6,849 nt of DNA from JBFHNV01 sp965365655 (lineage in GTDB: Bacteria > Pseudomonadota > Gammaproteobacteria > HK1). Below are positions 1-5,215 of the stretch, piece by piece. The notes beneath the pieces are model-generated. The model had not been told where the DNA came from and made no database searches. It saw nothing but the letters and a program-made list of their open reading frames with translations. A program made the translations under genes and the position numbers. The number at the start of each line of letters is the position of its first letter. Positions within the stretch are counted from its first letter, which is position 1. The DNA is taken from positions 1-6,849 of the forward strand of contig CBDUCN010000284.1 in assembly GCA_965365655.1 (NCBI GenBank). The letters run 5' to 3'.

Positions 1-275
1 TCGCCGTGCGCGACGCGCCGCGTCGCGCGGGGTCGGTTCATCGGACAGCGGCGCGGCCGGTCGACGCCGTGCATCCGAGCGCCGGGCGCAGGGTGGCGAA
101 AAACGGCGCCTTCCGCCAGCCCGGCAACAGGCCGTCGACGTTCCACGTCCTGTGGGACTCCGACTCGCTTCGCGGCAGACGCGGCCTCCCGCTCCCCCCG
201 TGGATGAATCGATCGAGCGGCTGATGCATGCCGGCGCATCCCCGTGCCGGGCGCAGCCCGTCGCAAGCAGGCCCG
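1..275. other. Left-edge stretch without a supported gene
   Basis: No frame on either strand gives a protein I recognise. The most gene-like frame is a 63-codon minus-strand ORF at 38-229 (ATG at 229, TGA at 38). Most of its codons end in G or C and it contains an ordinary-looking segment (TWNVDGLLPGWRKAPFFATL), but it has no clear ribosome binding site and no family match I know, so I do not call it. Two other minus-strand frames stay open to the window edge, but their Arg/Pro/Ala-rich composition is that of shadow frames. A small perfect hairpin lies at 248-260 (CGGGC, loop GCA, GCCCG), 16 bp past the stop of the minus-strand permease gene. It could help end that transcript, but no T-tract follows. 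Confidence 0.5.
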
Positions 276-1514
276 CTAGCGCGTGACCGGCGGCGGCTCG
301 CGGATCGCCGCGGCGGCAGCGAGTCCGACGCCCAGGAACGCCAGGATGGACAGGAACGCGTTGCGGAACGCGTCGGCGTCGTACACCGGTGCGCCGTTCA
401 CGAGCCGTCCGTCCCAGCCGACGTCCAGCAGCCAGCCCACCAGCGGCTGGAACAGCGCGCCGGAGCCGACCACCGCCGCGTTCAGGAAGCCGAAGGCCGC
501 GCCGTGCGCCGCCGGCGGGTTGCCGTCGCGCGCGATCGCGAAGCCCAGCACCATGGTGCCGCAGCACGCGCCGCAGCCGAAGAACAGCAGCCCCAGCACC
601 GGCGGCGACGGCTCGGGCAGGAACAGCACCAGCGCGAGCGCCGCGCCGGCCAGTGCGACCGCGACCATCAGCGCCGGCTTGCGCCGCGCGAGGCGGTCGC
701 CCAGCGCGCCGGCCAGCGGCGAGCCGACGGCCCAGCCGAGCAGCAGCAGCGACGCGAAGCCCGCGGCCTCGGGACGGCTCATGCCGTGCACCTGCATCAT
801 CCACGCGACGCCCCACAGACCGGCGAAGCCGAGCAGCGGCGCGGTCATCGCGCCCAGCGTCACGGCCAGCAGCACGTTGCGCCGGTCGAGCATCGCGCGC
901 AGCAGCGCGCGCGCGCCGATGCGCGCCGCGCCGCGCCCGGCCCCGTCGCCGTGCGGCGTGTCGCGCACCACCCACCAGGTGCCGGCGGCGAGCGCGAGCC
1001 CGGCCACCGCGGAGCCGAGCAGCGCGTGGCGCCAGCCCGTGACCTCGACGACCGCGGCGAGCGGCGCCTGGCCCAGCATGCCGCCCAGCATGCCGCTCAT
1101 CATCAGCAGCCCCGACGCGAGCGCGAAGCGGCGCGGCGGCAGCCACTCGGTCGCGAGCTTCAGGCCCCCGACGAAGCCGAACGCGGCGCCGGCGCCGACC
1201 AGCAGGCGCCCGAGCGTCGCGGCGCCGATGCCGTCGGCGACGGCGAACACCACCGTGCCGGCGGCGCACACCGCCGCGCCGCCGGCGATCAGCCGGCGCG
1301 GGCCGTAGCGGTCCATCAGCAGACCCACCGGCACCTGCAGCCCCGCGTACGCGTAGAAGTACACCGCGGACAGATTGCCCAGCGCGGCGGCGCCGGCGCC
1401 GAGGTCGCGCATCAGCGGGTCGATCATGATGCTGGGCGCGACGCGCTGGAACCACGCGTAGAAGAACATCAGCGGCCCGAAGGACCACACCAGCCACGGC
1501 AGCCAGCCGGACAC
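276..1514 (-). CDS. Major facilitator superfamily (MFS) permease
   Basis: This is a complete 412-residue inner-membrane secondary transporter with about 12 hydrophobic helices in two six-helix halves, the usual length for the family. Helix 1 begins at once (WLPWLVWSFGPLMFFYAWF, residues 4-22). The loop between helices 2 and 3 carries MFS motif A (GLLMDRYGPRR, 64-74), and helix 4 holds the conserved arginine in GRLLVGAGAAFGFVGG (102-117). A charged linker lies around 184-212, and the second half repeats the A-like motif (GDRLARRKP, 272-280). A polar loop near 363-385 (DVGWDGRLVNGAPVYDADAFRNAF) resembles that of organic-anion or sugar-acid-type permeases. The start is GTG at 1514: no ATG or GTG precedes it before the in-frame stop at 1560-1562, and no Shine-Dalgarno is visible. 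The first internal ATG (residue 16) would cut into helix 1. The gene diverges from the 571-residue protein operon across 327 bp, so a shared role is plausible. The substrate is unknown. Confidence 0.93.
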   Translation of the reverse strand: MSGWLPWLVWSFGPLMFFYAWFQRVAPSIMIDPLMRDLGAGAAALGNLSAVYFYAYAGLQVPVGLLMDRYGPRRLIAGGAAVCAAGTVVFAVADGIGAATLGRLLVGAGAAFGFVGGLKLATEWLPPRRFALASGLLMMSGMLGGMLGQAPLAAVVEVTGWRHALLGSAVAGLALAAGTWWVVRDTPHGDGAGRGAARIGARALLRAMLDRRNVLLAVTLGAMTAPLLGFAGLWGVAWMMQVHGMSRPEAAGFASLLLLGWAVGSPLAGALGDRLARRKPALMVAVALAGAALALVLFLPEPSPPVLGLLFFGCGACCGTMVLGFAIARDGNPPAAHGAAFGFLNAAVVGSGALFQPLVGWLLDVGWDGRLVNGAPVYDADAFRNAFLSILAFLGVGLAAAAAIREPPPVTR

Positions 1515-1612
1515 GGCGGGCGGGGCGGGGCGCTGGGGGGATGGGGTGTCGATGGGCCGCTACCGGGTGAGCGCGTGGTCCGTGCGCGGCGCCGGCCGGG
1601 GCGGGCGCGATG

Positions 1613-1639
1613 GGTTCACGGGCGATGACGCTGTGAACC
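1613..1639. promoter_or_regulatory. Operator-like dyad GGTTCAC-N13-GTGAACC
   Basis: Two perfect 7-bp inverted arms (1613-1619 and 1633-1639) flank a 13-bp spacer and their sequence stands out from the surrounding G/C runs. The centre is about 112 bp upstream of the permease start. On the minus strand the arm contains TTCACA (1637-1632), five of six matches to a -35 box, but the hexamer 17 bp further (CCCATC) is a poor -10. The arrangement suggests a dimeric regulator site or a short hairpin; no specific regulator can be named. Confidence 0.35.
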
Positions 1640-1711
1640 GCTCCCGGCGCCGCGGGCGCGGGGCCGGCACGCGCCGGGTCTGCCCGATCCCGGCGAGCGG
1701 GTCGCGCAGAA

Positions 1712-1717
1712 TATACT
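1712..1717 (+). promoter_or_regulatory. Candidate -10 element (TATACT) for the two-gene operon
   Basis: TATACT matches the sigma-70 -10 consensus at five of six positions and sits in the only AT-rich island of the divergent region. No good -35 hexamer lies 16-18 bp upstream and there is no TGn extension, so activation by a regulator or a weak promoter must be assumed. Transcription would begin near 1724, inside the palindrome CACGGCCGTG, giving a leader of roughly 118 nt. The same island read on the other strand gives TATATT (1715-1710), which could serve the permease gene with a leader near 190 nt. Confidence 0.35.
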
Positions 1718-1753
1718 CGCCGCACGGCCGTGAGCCGGTGCCGCGCGGGCGCA

Positions 1754-1824
1754 CGGTCCCGTCGCGCGAGCGCACGGGGCCCGCGGCGAGCCCGCCGGCG
1801 CGGGACCGAGGGGGTGCGGGACCG
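1754..1824 (+). repeat. Complementary repeats in the presumed 5' leader
   Basis: The sequence GCGGGACCG occurs twice in direct orientation (1800-1808 and 1816-1824). Its partner CGGTCCCG occurs once upstream (1754-1761) and can pair with either copy through 8 bp (CGGGACCG at 1801-1808 or 1817-1824). The second copy ends only 6 nt before the AAGGAG ribosome binding site (1831-1836) of the 571-residue protein, so the two pairings would be mutually exclusive and differ in how close they bring structure to the start site. Chance is possible in sequence this GC-rich. Confidence 0.35.
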
Positions 1825-1841
1825 GTCGCGAAGGAGAACGC

Positions 1842-3557
1842 ATGGCGCTCGCCGCCCACGGCACGACGCAAGACGGCGAGGCGCTGCGCCCGCCCGAGGA
1901 GGTGATGGCGCTGGATCGCCTCGGTGCGCTGCATCCCACGCGCCTCAGCTTCGCGCGCACGCTGACGCGGCGCATGTGCCGCGAAGGCTGGCGCATCGGG
2001 CGCGAGCGTTTCGAGATCGATGCCGACGGAGTGGGCCGCGCCGTGTACACGGTGCACGGGCCGCGCGAGCCGCTGTCGTTCGTCGTGTTCTCCGATCACC
2101 TGCCGCCGCAGGAGCGCACCGATCGCGTGATCGCGACGCGCTGGGACGCGACCTTCGCGCTGCTGCGCGGGCCGGTGGACGACGCCGATCTCGCGGTGCT
2201 CGCCGAGAACGTGCCGCGCCAGGAGGCCGGCCGCGTCGAGTCCCGGGCGCTGGTGCTGAGCCGCGCGAACCGCAGCGTGCGGCTGTTCGACCACGTCGTC
2301 GAGCGCCTCGCCGCGGGCGTGCAGCCGGACGCCGCGGCGCTTGCAGAGATCGGCTACCTGATGCGCACCACCGCGGTGTACGGCAACGGCAAGTTCGGGC
2401 TGTGCGACCTCGACGGGCTGTTCGGCGGCGGGCTGTTCCGCCTGCCGTTCGAGGCGGAGATGCTCACCGTGTACCTCGCGCGGCACTTCAGCCTGGAGCT
2501 GGTGTCGCACGTCGCGGCGCAGCGCGCCCCCGCGCGCGCCGCCGCGCTCGACCCGGCGCTGGCCCGCGGCCTCGGGGTGGGCAACGCGACCGGTCTCGGC
2601 ATGGCGCCGTTCCTGGTCACGCACCCGAAGCTGATCGAGCGCTGGCTGCTGGTGCGCGAGCGCGCGCTGGCCCGGGTGCGGGCCCTCGAGCGGGCGGCGC
2701 CGGGCCAGGCGGCGCGGGTGCTCGCGCTGCTCGAGCGCGCGCGTGCGCACGTCGCGCAGTGGCACACCGGCGACGCGCGTCAGCGCGGACGCATCTCGGT
2801 GCTGCGCGAGGAGCTGGCCGCGCTCGCGGCGCGCTGGCACGACGCGGGGGACGCGCTGCTGTACGGGCAGCGCCCGTTCGAGCGGCTGTACGCGGAGGTC
2901 GCCGGGCCGGTGAGCCTGGAGCTGCGCGAGCTGGTGATCGCGCTGCTGCTCGAGGTGAACGGCGAGAGCGTGGACGACCTCGAGAACGACACGGGGTGCG
3001 ACGAGGCGGAGACGCTCGAGCCCCGGATGCGCGTGCACGAGCTGATCGCGCTGATCGAGCGTGACTACGCGTGGGCCCTGGCCGTCGACTTCGACGCGCC
3101 CGGGGCGCAGGCGCGCTTCTGGTACGTGTCCGAGGACAAGGAGGAGCCGCGGCTCGGCGAGCGCGGGGTGGACGACGGCGAGGCGCGCGAGATGCGCATC
3201 GACGTCGCGCGCCGGGTGCAGGCGCTGCACCGCGCCCTCGGCGACGCCGACGGCGCGCAGAGCGTCGCGCGCTGGCTGCTGGGCGCGCCGGCGCAGCGCG
3301 GCACCGTGCGCCGGGTGCAGAGCCTCGCCGGGCACCCGTACGCCGAGATCCGCGCGAACGTGCTGGACGCCGGCTGCGTGCCGGTGGACCTGCTGCGCGC
3401 GAAGCTCGCGAACTTCGGCGCCGGGCGCTTCGATCCGAAGAGCGATCGCTGGACGCGCATCACGCTGTTCCAGGGCGCGCCGCTGGCCGCCGAGCTCGAC
3501 GACCCGCAGCGCGCGGACGACTGGTGGATGCCGGTCGCGCCGGGCGCCGCGGCGTGA
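1842..3557 (+). CDS. Conserved protein of unknown function, partner of the DUF3726 protein
   Basis: This 571-residue protein has no signal peptide or membrane helix and should be cytosolic. I recognise it only as a conserved hypothetical protein found with DUF3726 genes in proteobacteria, a recollection I could not check. The N-terminal third (residues about 29-145) runs from HPTRLSFARTLTRRM through SFVVFSDHLPPQERTDRV to VLSRANRSVRLFDHVVERL. The middle has YGNGKFGLCD (180-189), the glycine-rich GVGNATGLGMAPFL (245-258) and a long Arg/Ala/Glu-rich helical, probably coiled stretch (about 262-335). An acidic segment, LENDTGCDEAETLE (380-393), precedes FWYVSEDKEEPRLG (426-439), and the C-terminus ends with a Trp-rich DDWWMPVAPG (559-568). 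No known catalytic motif is evident. The ATG at 1842 has an ideal AAGGAG 5 nt upstream. A second in-frame ATG at 1905 (residue 22) follows a strong AGGAGG, but only 2 nt away. The stop overlaps the next gene's GTG, indicating translational coupling. Confidence 0.88.
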   Translation: MALAAHGTTQDGEALRPPEEVMALDRLGALHPTRLSFARTLTRRMCREGWRIGRERFEIDADGVGRAVYTVHGPREPLSFVVFSDHLPPQERTDRVIATRWDATFALLRGPVDDADLAVLAENVPRQEAGRVESRALVLSRANRSVRLFDHVVERLAAGVQPDAAALAEIGYLMRTTAVYGNGKFGLCDLDGLFGGGLFRLPFEAEMLTVYLARHFSLELVSHVAAQRAPARAAALDPALARGLGVGNATGLGMAPFLVTHPKLIERWLLVRERALARVRALERAAPGQAARVLALLERARAHVAQWHTGDARQRGRISVLREELAALAARWHDAGDALLYGQRPFERLYAEVAGPVSLELRELVIALLLEVNGESVDDLENDTGCDEAETLEPRMRVHELIALIERDYAWALAVDFDAPGAQARFWYVSEDKEEPRLGERGVDDGEAREMRIDVARRVQALHRALGDADGAQSVARWLLGAPAQRGTVRRVQSLAGHPYAEIRANVLDAGCVPVDLLRAKLANFGAGRFDPKSDRWTRITLFQGAPLAAELDDPQRADDWWMPVAPGAAA

Positions 3558-4306
3558 GCGGCGTCGCGCAGCGCACCGTGGACGGCGACGCCGGCGCGGC
3601 GCGGCGGATGAGCGTGAACGAGGTGCTGCGCCTCGCGCGCCGGGTGCTGATCGCGACCGGCGCCGGCCCCGGTTGCGAGGAGGAGCCGGCGCAGGCGGTG
3701 ACGTGGCTGCAGGCCCGCGGGCTCGACGGGCTCGCCGCGCTGCACGCTGATCTCGACGCGCTGCGGCGCGTGCCGCCCTCGGCGCCGCGCGTCGTTCGTG
3801 ACGTGGACGGGCGGCTCGAGCTGCAGGCGCACGGCGCCAGCGCGCTGTACCTGCTGCTCGACGCGGTCGCGCTCGTCGCCGCGGAGCAGTGCCCGCTGTC
3901 GATTGCCGGCGCGCGCTCGCCACTTTGGCTCGCGCCCTGCCTGGCGCTCGCGGCGCCGCCCGGTGCGGATCGCTGGGGCGCCGCGGCGGCTGCGGGGGAG
4001 ACGGTGCTGCAGGTCGCGGTGGACGCGCGCGGGGCGGTCGCGGTGCACGGCGGGCCCGCCGGGCACGCGCTGCACGGCCTCGCCTGCGACCTGACGCTCG
4101 GGCACGGCGCGCCGCCGCCGTGGCGCGCCCGGTGGTCGCTGGATGCGTCCGAGCTCGATCGGCGGCACGGCACGGCCGTGCGCGAAGGCGTTCACGCGCC
4201 GGCGCAGGTCTTCGCCGAGCTCGCCGTGGTCTCGCGCGGTGCGCTGGTGCCCGAGTCCGAGCGCTCGCGCGAGCGCGGCGCCGGCGGCGGCGACGACAAC
4301 GCCTGA
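3554..4306 (+). CDS. DUF3726 family protein
   Basis: This 250-residue cytosolic protein is assigned to DUF3726 from remembered family features: an opening of the type M-S-x-N-E-(I/V) followed by a Cys/Glu-containing stretch (here MSVNEVLRLARR, then GPGCEEEPAQAVTWLQARGLDGLAAL) and a conserved ending LVPESERSRERGAGGGDDN. The family has no established function. The start is uncertain. GTG at 3554 overlaps the upstream stop (GTGA), and all 17 codons between it and the ATG at 3608 end in G or C, as in coding sequence, which favours GTG. However, the family homology begins at the ATG, which would give 232 residues. Neither start has a clear Shine-Dalgarno, consistent with coupling to the upstream gene. 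The centre (residues about 95-185 from GTG) is hydrophobic and alanine-rich without forming membrane helices. The product probably works with the 571-residue protein. Confidence 0.85.
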   Translation: MSGVAQRTVDGDAGAARRMSVNEVLRLARRVLIATGAGPGCEEEPAQAVTWLQARGLDGLAALHADLDALRRVPPSAPRVVRDVDGRLELQAHGASALYLLLDAVALVAAEQCPLSIAGARSPLWLAPCLALAAPPGADRWGAAAAAGETVLQVAVDARGAVAVHGGPAGHALHGLACDLTLGHGAPPPWRARWSLDASELDRRHGTAVREGVHAPAQVFAELAVVSRGALVPESERSRERGAGGGDDNA

Positions 4307-4374
4307 GCGCACCCCGCGCGCCGGTCGCGCGTCGCGGCGACGCGCCCGCCGCCCGCGCCTGGGGCGTCGCTCAG
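4303..4374. terminator. Candidate bidirectional terminator hairpin between convergent genes
   Basis: The 64-bp gap between the DUF3726 gene and the lipoprotein gene forms nested inverted repeats. The outer arms CTGAGCG (4303-4309) and CGCTCAG (4368-4374) contain both stop codons. Next come CCCC (4312-4315) with GGGG (4361-4364), then GCGCG (4316-4320) with CGCGC (4354-4358). Innermost is a perfect 9+1+9 palindrome, GCGCGTCGC-G-GCGACGCGC (4327-4345). The structure is symmetrical, so it could end transcripts from both sides. There is no T-tract on either strand, so it is not a classical intrinsic terminator; it may stall polymerase or protect 3' ends. Confidence 0.5.
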
Positions 4375-5030
4375 TACCAGGTCGCCCCGTGCCGGTAGTG
4401 GCCGTGCAGGCCCCTTCGCCGGATGCCGCCGTAGCGCCGGTGACGGATGTGGCCCGCGCCGATGCCGAAGTGCACGCGGGGCCCGTAGAACCACGGGTCG
4501 TACCCGTATCGGTACGGATATCCGTACGGGTACCACGGGTCCGGGTGGTAGATCGGCGGCCACAGCGCGAACGCGTCCACGCGCACCACCGGCAGGCGCA
4601 CCGTCTCGTCCCCGATGCGCCCGTCGATCACCGCCTCGACGGTGCCGGCCACCGTGATGTCGTTGCCGCGGCGGTACAGCGAGCTGTCCACGTCGGGGGC
4701 CGCGCGAATCACGAACCGCCCGTCCGAGGCCGAGCCCGGCAGCGGCCGGCCGCCGGCGTCGAGGCGCCGTTCGAGCACCTCCACGGTCGCAATGCCGCCG
4801 GCGTCGCGCTGCACCCACACCACGGTGCCGCCCCAGCGCACGCGTGATCCGATGTAGCGTTCCGGCGCCTGGCGCGCCTCCACGAGCTGCAGGTCCCCGC
4901 CGGGCGGCTCGCGGATTGCCTGCGGCACCGGGCGTTCAGGTTCGCCGGCGCAGCCGGCGAGCAGCACCGGGAGGGCCAGCGCCGCGCATCGCGCCGCGCG
5001 GCGGGCGGTGGCCCGATGATTCTCGTTCAT
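4371..5030 (-). CDS. Slp-family outer-membrane lipoprotein
   Basis: This 219-residue protein is exported and lipid-anchored. An Arg-containing n-region and hydrophobic core lead to the lipobox LAGC (residues 24-27) with Cys27 as the acylated residue; the next residue is Ala, so sorting to the outer membrane is expected. The Slp domain spans about 48-158: ERYIGSRVRWGGTVVWVQ, then VEVLERRLDAGGRPLP, DGRFVIR, RGNDITVAGTVEAVIDGRIG and RLPVVRVDAFALWPP, the last being a family hallmark. The tail (159-219) has a Tyr/Pro/Trp-rich run and then an unusual His/Arg-rich end (HIRHRRYGGIRRRGLHGHYR, 194-213). In E. coli, Slp is starvation- and acid-linked, but a precise role for this family is not settled. 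Only an AGG directly against the ATG is visible as a ribosome binding site, with GGGGA further upstream beyond a palindrome. The gene diverges from the TSUP gene. Confidence 0.92.
   Translation of the reverse strand: MNENHRATARRAARCAALALPVLLAGCAGEPERPVPQAIREPPGGDLQLVEARQAPERYIGSRVRWGGTVVWVQRDAGGIATVEVLERRLDAGGRPLPGSASDGRFVIRAAPDVDSSLYRRGNDITVAGTVEAVIDGRIGDETVRLPVVRVDAFALWPPIYHPDPWYPYGYPYRYGYDPWFYGPRVHFGIGAGHIRHRRYGGIRRRGLHGHYRHGATWY
4501..4532 (-). repeat. Nested palindromes inside the Tyr/Pro-rich part of the lipoprotein gene
   Basis: A perfect 16-bp palindrome GTACGGATATCCGTAC (4512-4527) is nested within and overlaps a longer inverted repeat TACCCGTA (4501-4508) / TACGGGTA (4525-4532). 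The stretch encodes the YGYPYRYGY part of the tail. It uses TAT, GGA and CGA codons that are uncommon in the surrounding genes, so the symmetry is not simply the preferred codon set. It may be a by-product of repeat expansion of Tyr/Pro codons or a structure in the mRNA. Confidence 0.6.
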
Positions 5031-5033
5031 CCT

Positions 5034-5046
5034 GCGGATTATCCGC
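5034..5046 (-). promoter_or_regulatory. Palindrome with -10-like GATAAT at the lipoprotein start
   Basis: GCGGAT-T-ATCCGC is a perfect 6+1+6 palindrome that ends 3 bp before the lipoprotein ATG. Read on the minus strand it contains GATAAT (5043-5038), five of six matches to a -10 box, which would place transcription start at or within a few bases of the ATG and make the message nearly leaderless. No -35 match is present. Alternatively, in a longer transcript, the 5-bp hairpin would sit between a GGGGA and the AUG and shorten their effective distance. Confidence 0.35.
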
Positions 5047-5089
5047 GTTTCCCCGGAATCCGTCGTCCGAGCACACCGTTCACAAACGG

Positions 5090-5109
5090 ATTGTTACGTT
5101 CGTCACAAT
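5090..5109. promoter_or_regulatory. CRP/Vfr-like binding site
   Basis: ATTGTTACGTTCGTCACAAT is an inverted repeat with 9-bp arms, one mismatch and a 2-bp centre. Its core TGTTA-N6-TCACA (5092-5107) matches nine of ten fixed positions of the CRP consensus TGTGA-N6-TCACA. It lies nearly midway between the divergent start codons, centred about 69 bp from both the possible lipoprotein start and the weak TSUP promoter start, within the range for activation from upstream. The consensus is established knowledge; use of this site by a CRP-family protein here is inference. Confidence 0.5.
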
Positions 5110-5203
5110 TCCGGCGATCGGGGAAGATTCTTCTTGTTGCAGCGCCGCGTCGTGGATTAGATCCCCGCGCGGATTCGACGAAATCGCGCGGTGCTGGTGA
5201 CGC

Positions 5204-5210
5204 GGAGGAG
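5204..5210 (+). promoter_or_regulatory. Ribosome binding site fixing the TTG start of the TSUP gene
   Basis: GGAGGAG lies 5 nt before TTG at 5216. In-frame GTG (5234) and ATG (5246) codons downstream have no purine-rich sequence at proper distance and would trim residues just before the first helix. The strong site therefore favours the TTG start. Confidence 0.7.
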
Positions 5211-5215
5211 GCGGA

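Larger units (their letters stand above)
1515..1841. promoter_or_regulatory. Divergent control region between MFS permease and two-gene operon
   Basis: This 327-bp region separates the start of the minus-strand permease from the start of the plus-strand 571-residue protein. It is extremely GC-rich except for one short AT island around 1708-1717. It contains, in order, G-tracts next to the permease start, a 27-bp dyad (1613-1639), the AT island with -10-like hexamers on both strands, a perfect 10-bp palindrome CACGGCCGTG (1723-1732) at the expected transcription start, and complementary repeats in the presumed leader (1754-1824). No regulator gene lies in the window, so which protein would bind here is unknown. 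The role as a shared control region is inferred from gene orientation. Confidence 0.6.
5031..5215. promoter_or_regulatory. Divergent control region between lipoprotein and TSUP genes
   Basis: This 185-bp region is clearly less GC-rich than its surroundings. From left to right it has the palindrome GCGGAT-T-ATCCGC next to the lipoprotein start, CCGGAAT (5053-5059), a small hairpin CCGTT-CACA-AACGG (5076-5089), the CRP-like dyad (5090-5109), ATTCCGG (5108-5114, inverse of the earlier copy), and GGGGAA (5120-5125, inverse of TTCCCC at 5049-5054). A weak plus-strand promoter is possible with TTGTTG (5134-5139) and TTAGAT (5157-5162) at 17-bp spacing, each only three of six matches. No ORF worth calling lies here. 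Confidence 0.65.

Noticed and set aside
38..229. 63-codon minus-strand ORF downstream of the MFS gene
   Set aside because: Third positions are fairly GC-rich and part of it reads like protein, but there is no ribosome binding site, no recognised family, and the stretch is short enough to arise by chance at this GC content.
228..1628. 466-codon plus-strand open frame opposite the MFS gene
   Set aside because: The product is almost entirely Arg, Ala, Gln, Glu and His without any domain, whereas the opposite strand encodes a textbook 12-helix permease.
1689..1717. Complete sigma-70 promoter at the TATACT element
   Set aside because: Hexamers at 16-18 bp upstream (all C/G) do not resemble TTGACA, so only the -10 part is reported.
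3071..3553. 5' part of a longer open frame running into the DUF3726 gene, which would add 161 residues before the GTG start
   Set aside because: This part overlaps the 571-residue gene in another frame and translates to Arg/Gly/Ala low complexity; coding character in this frame begins only at the GTGA overlap.
1560..3923. 787-codon open frame on the minus strand opposite the 571-residue protein gene
   Set aside because: It lies antisense to a gene with good ribosome binding site and protein-like composition; its translation is a low-complexity mix of Arg, Ala, Gln and His, the usual shadow of GC-rich coding sequence.
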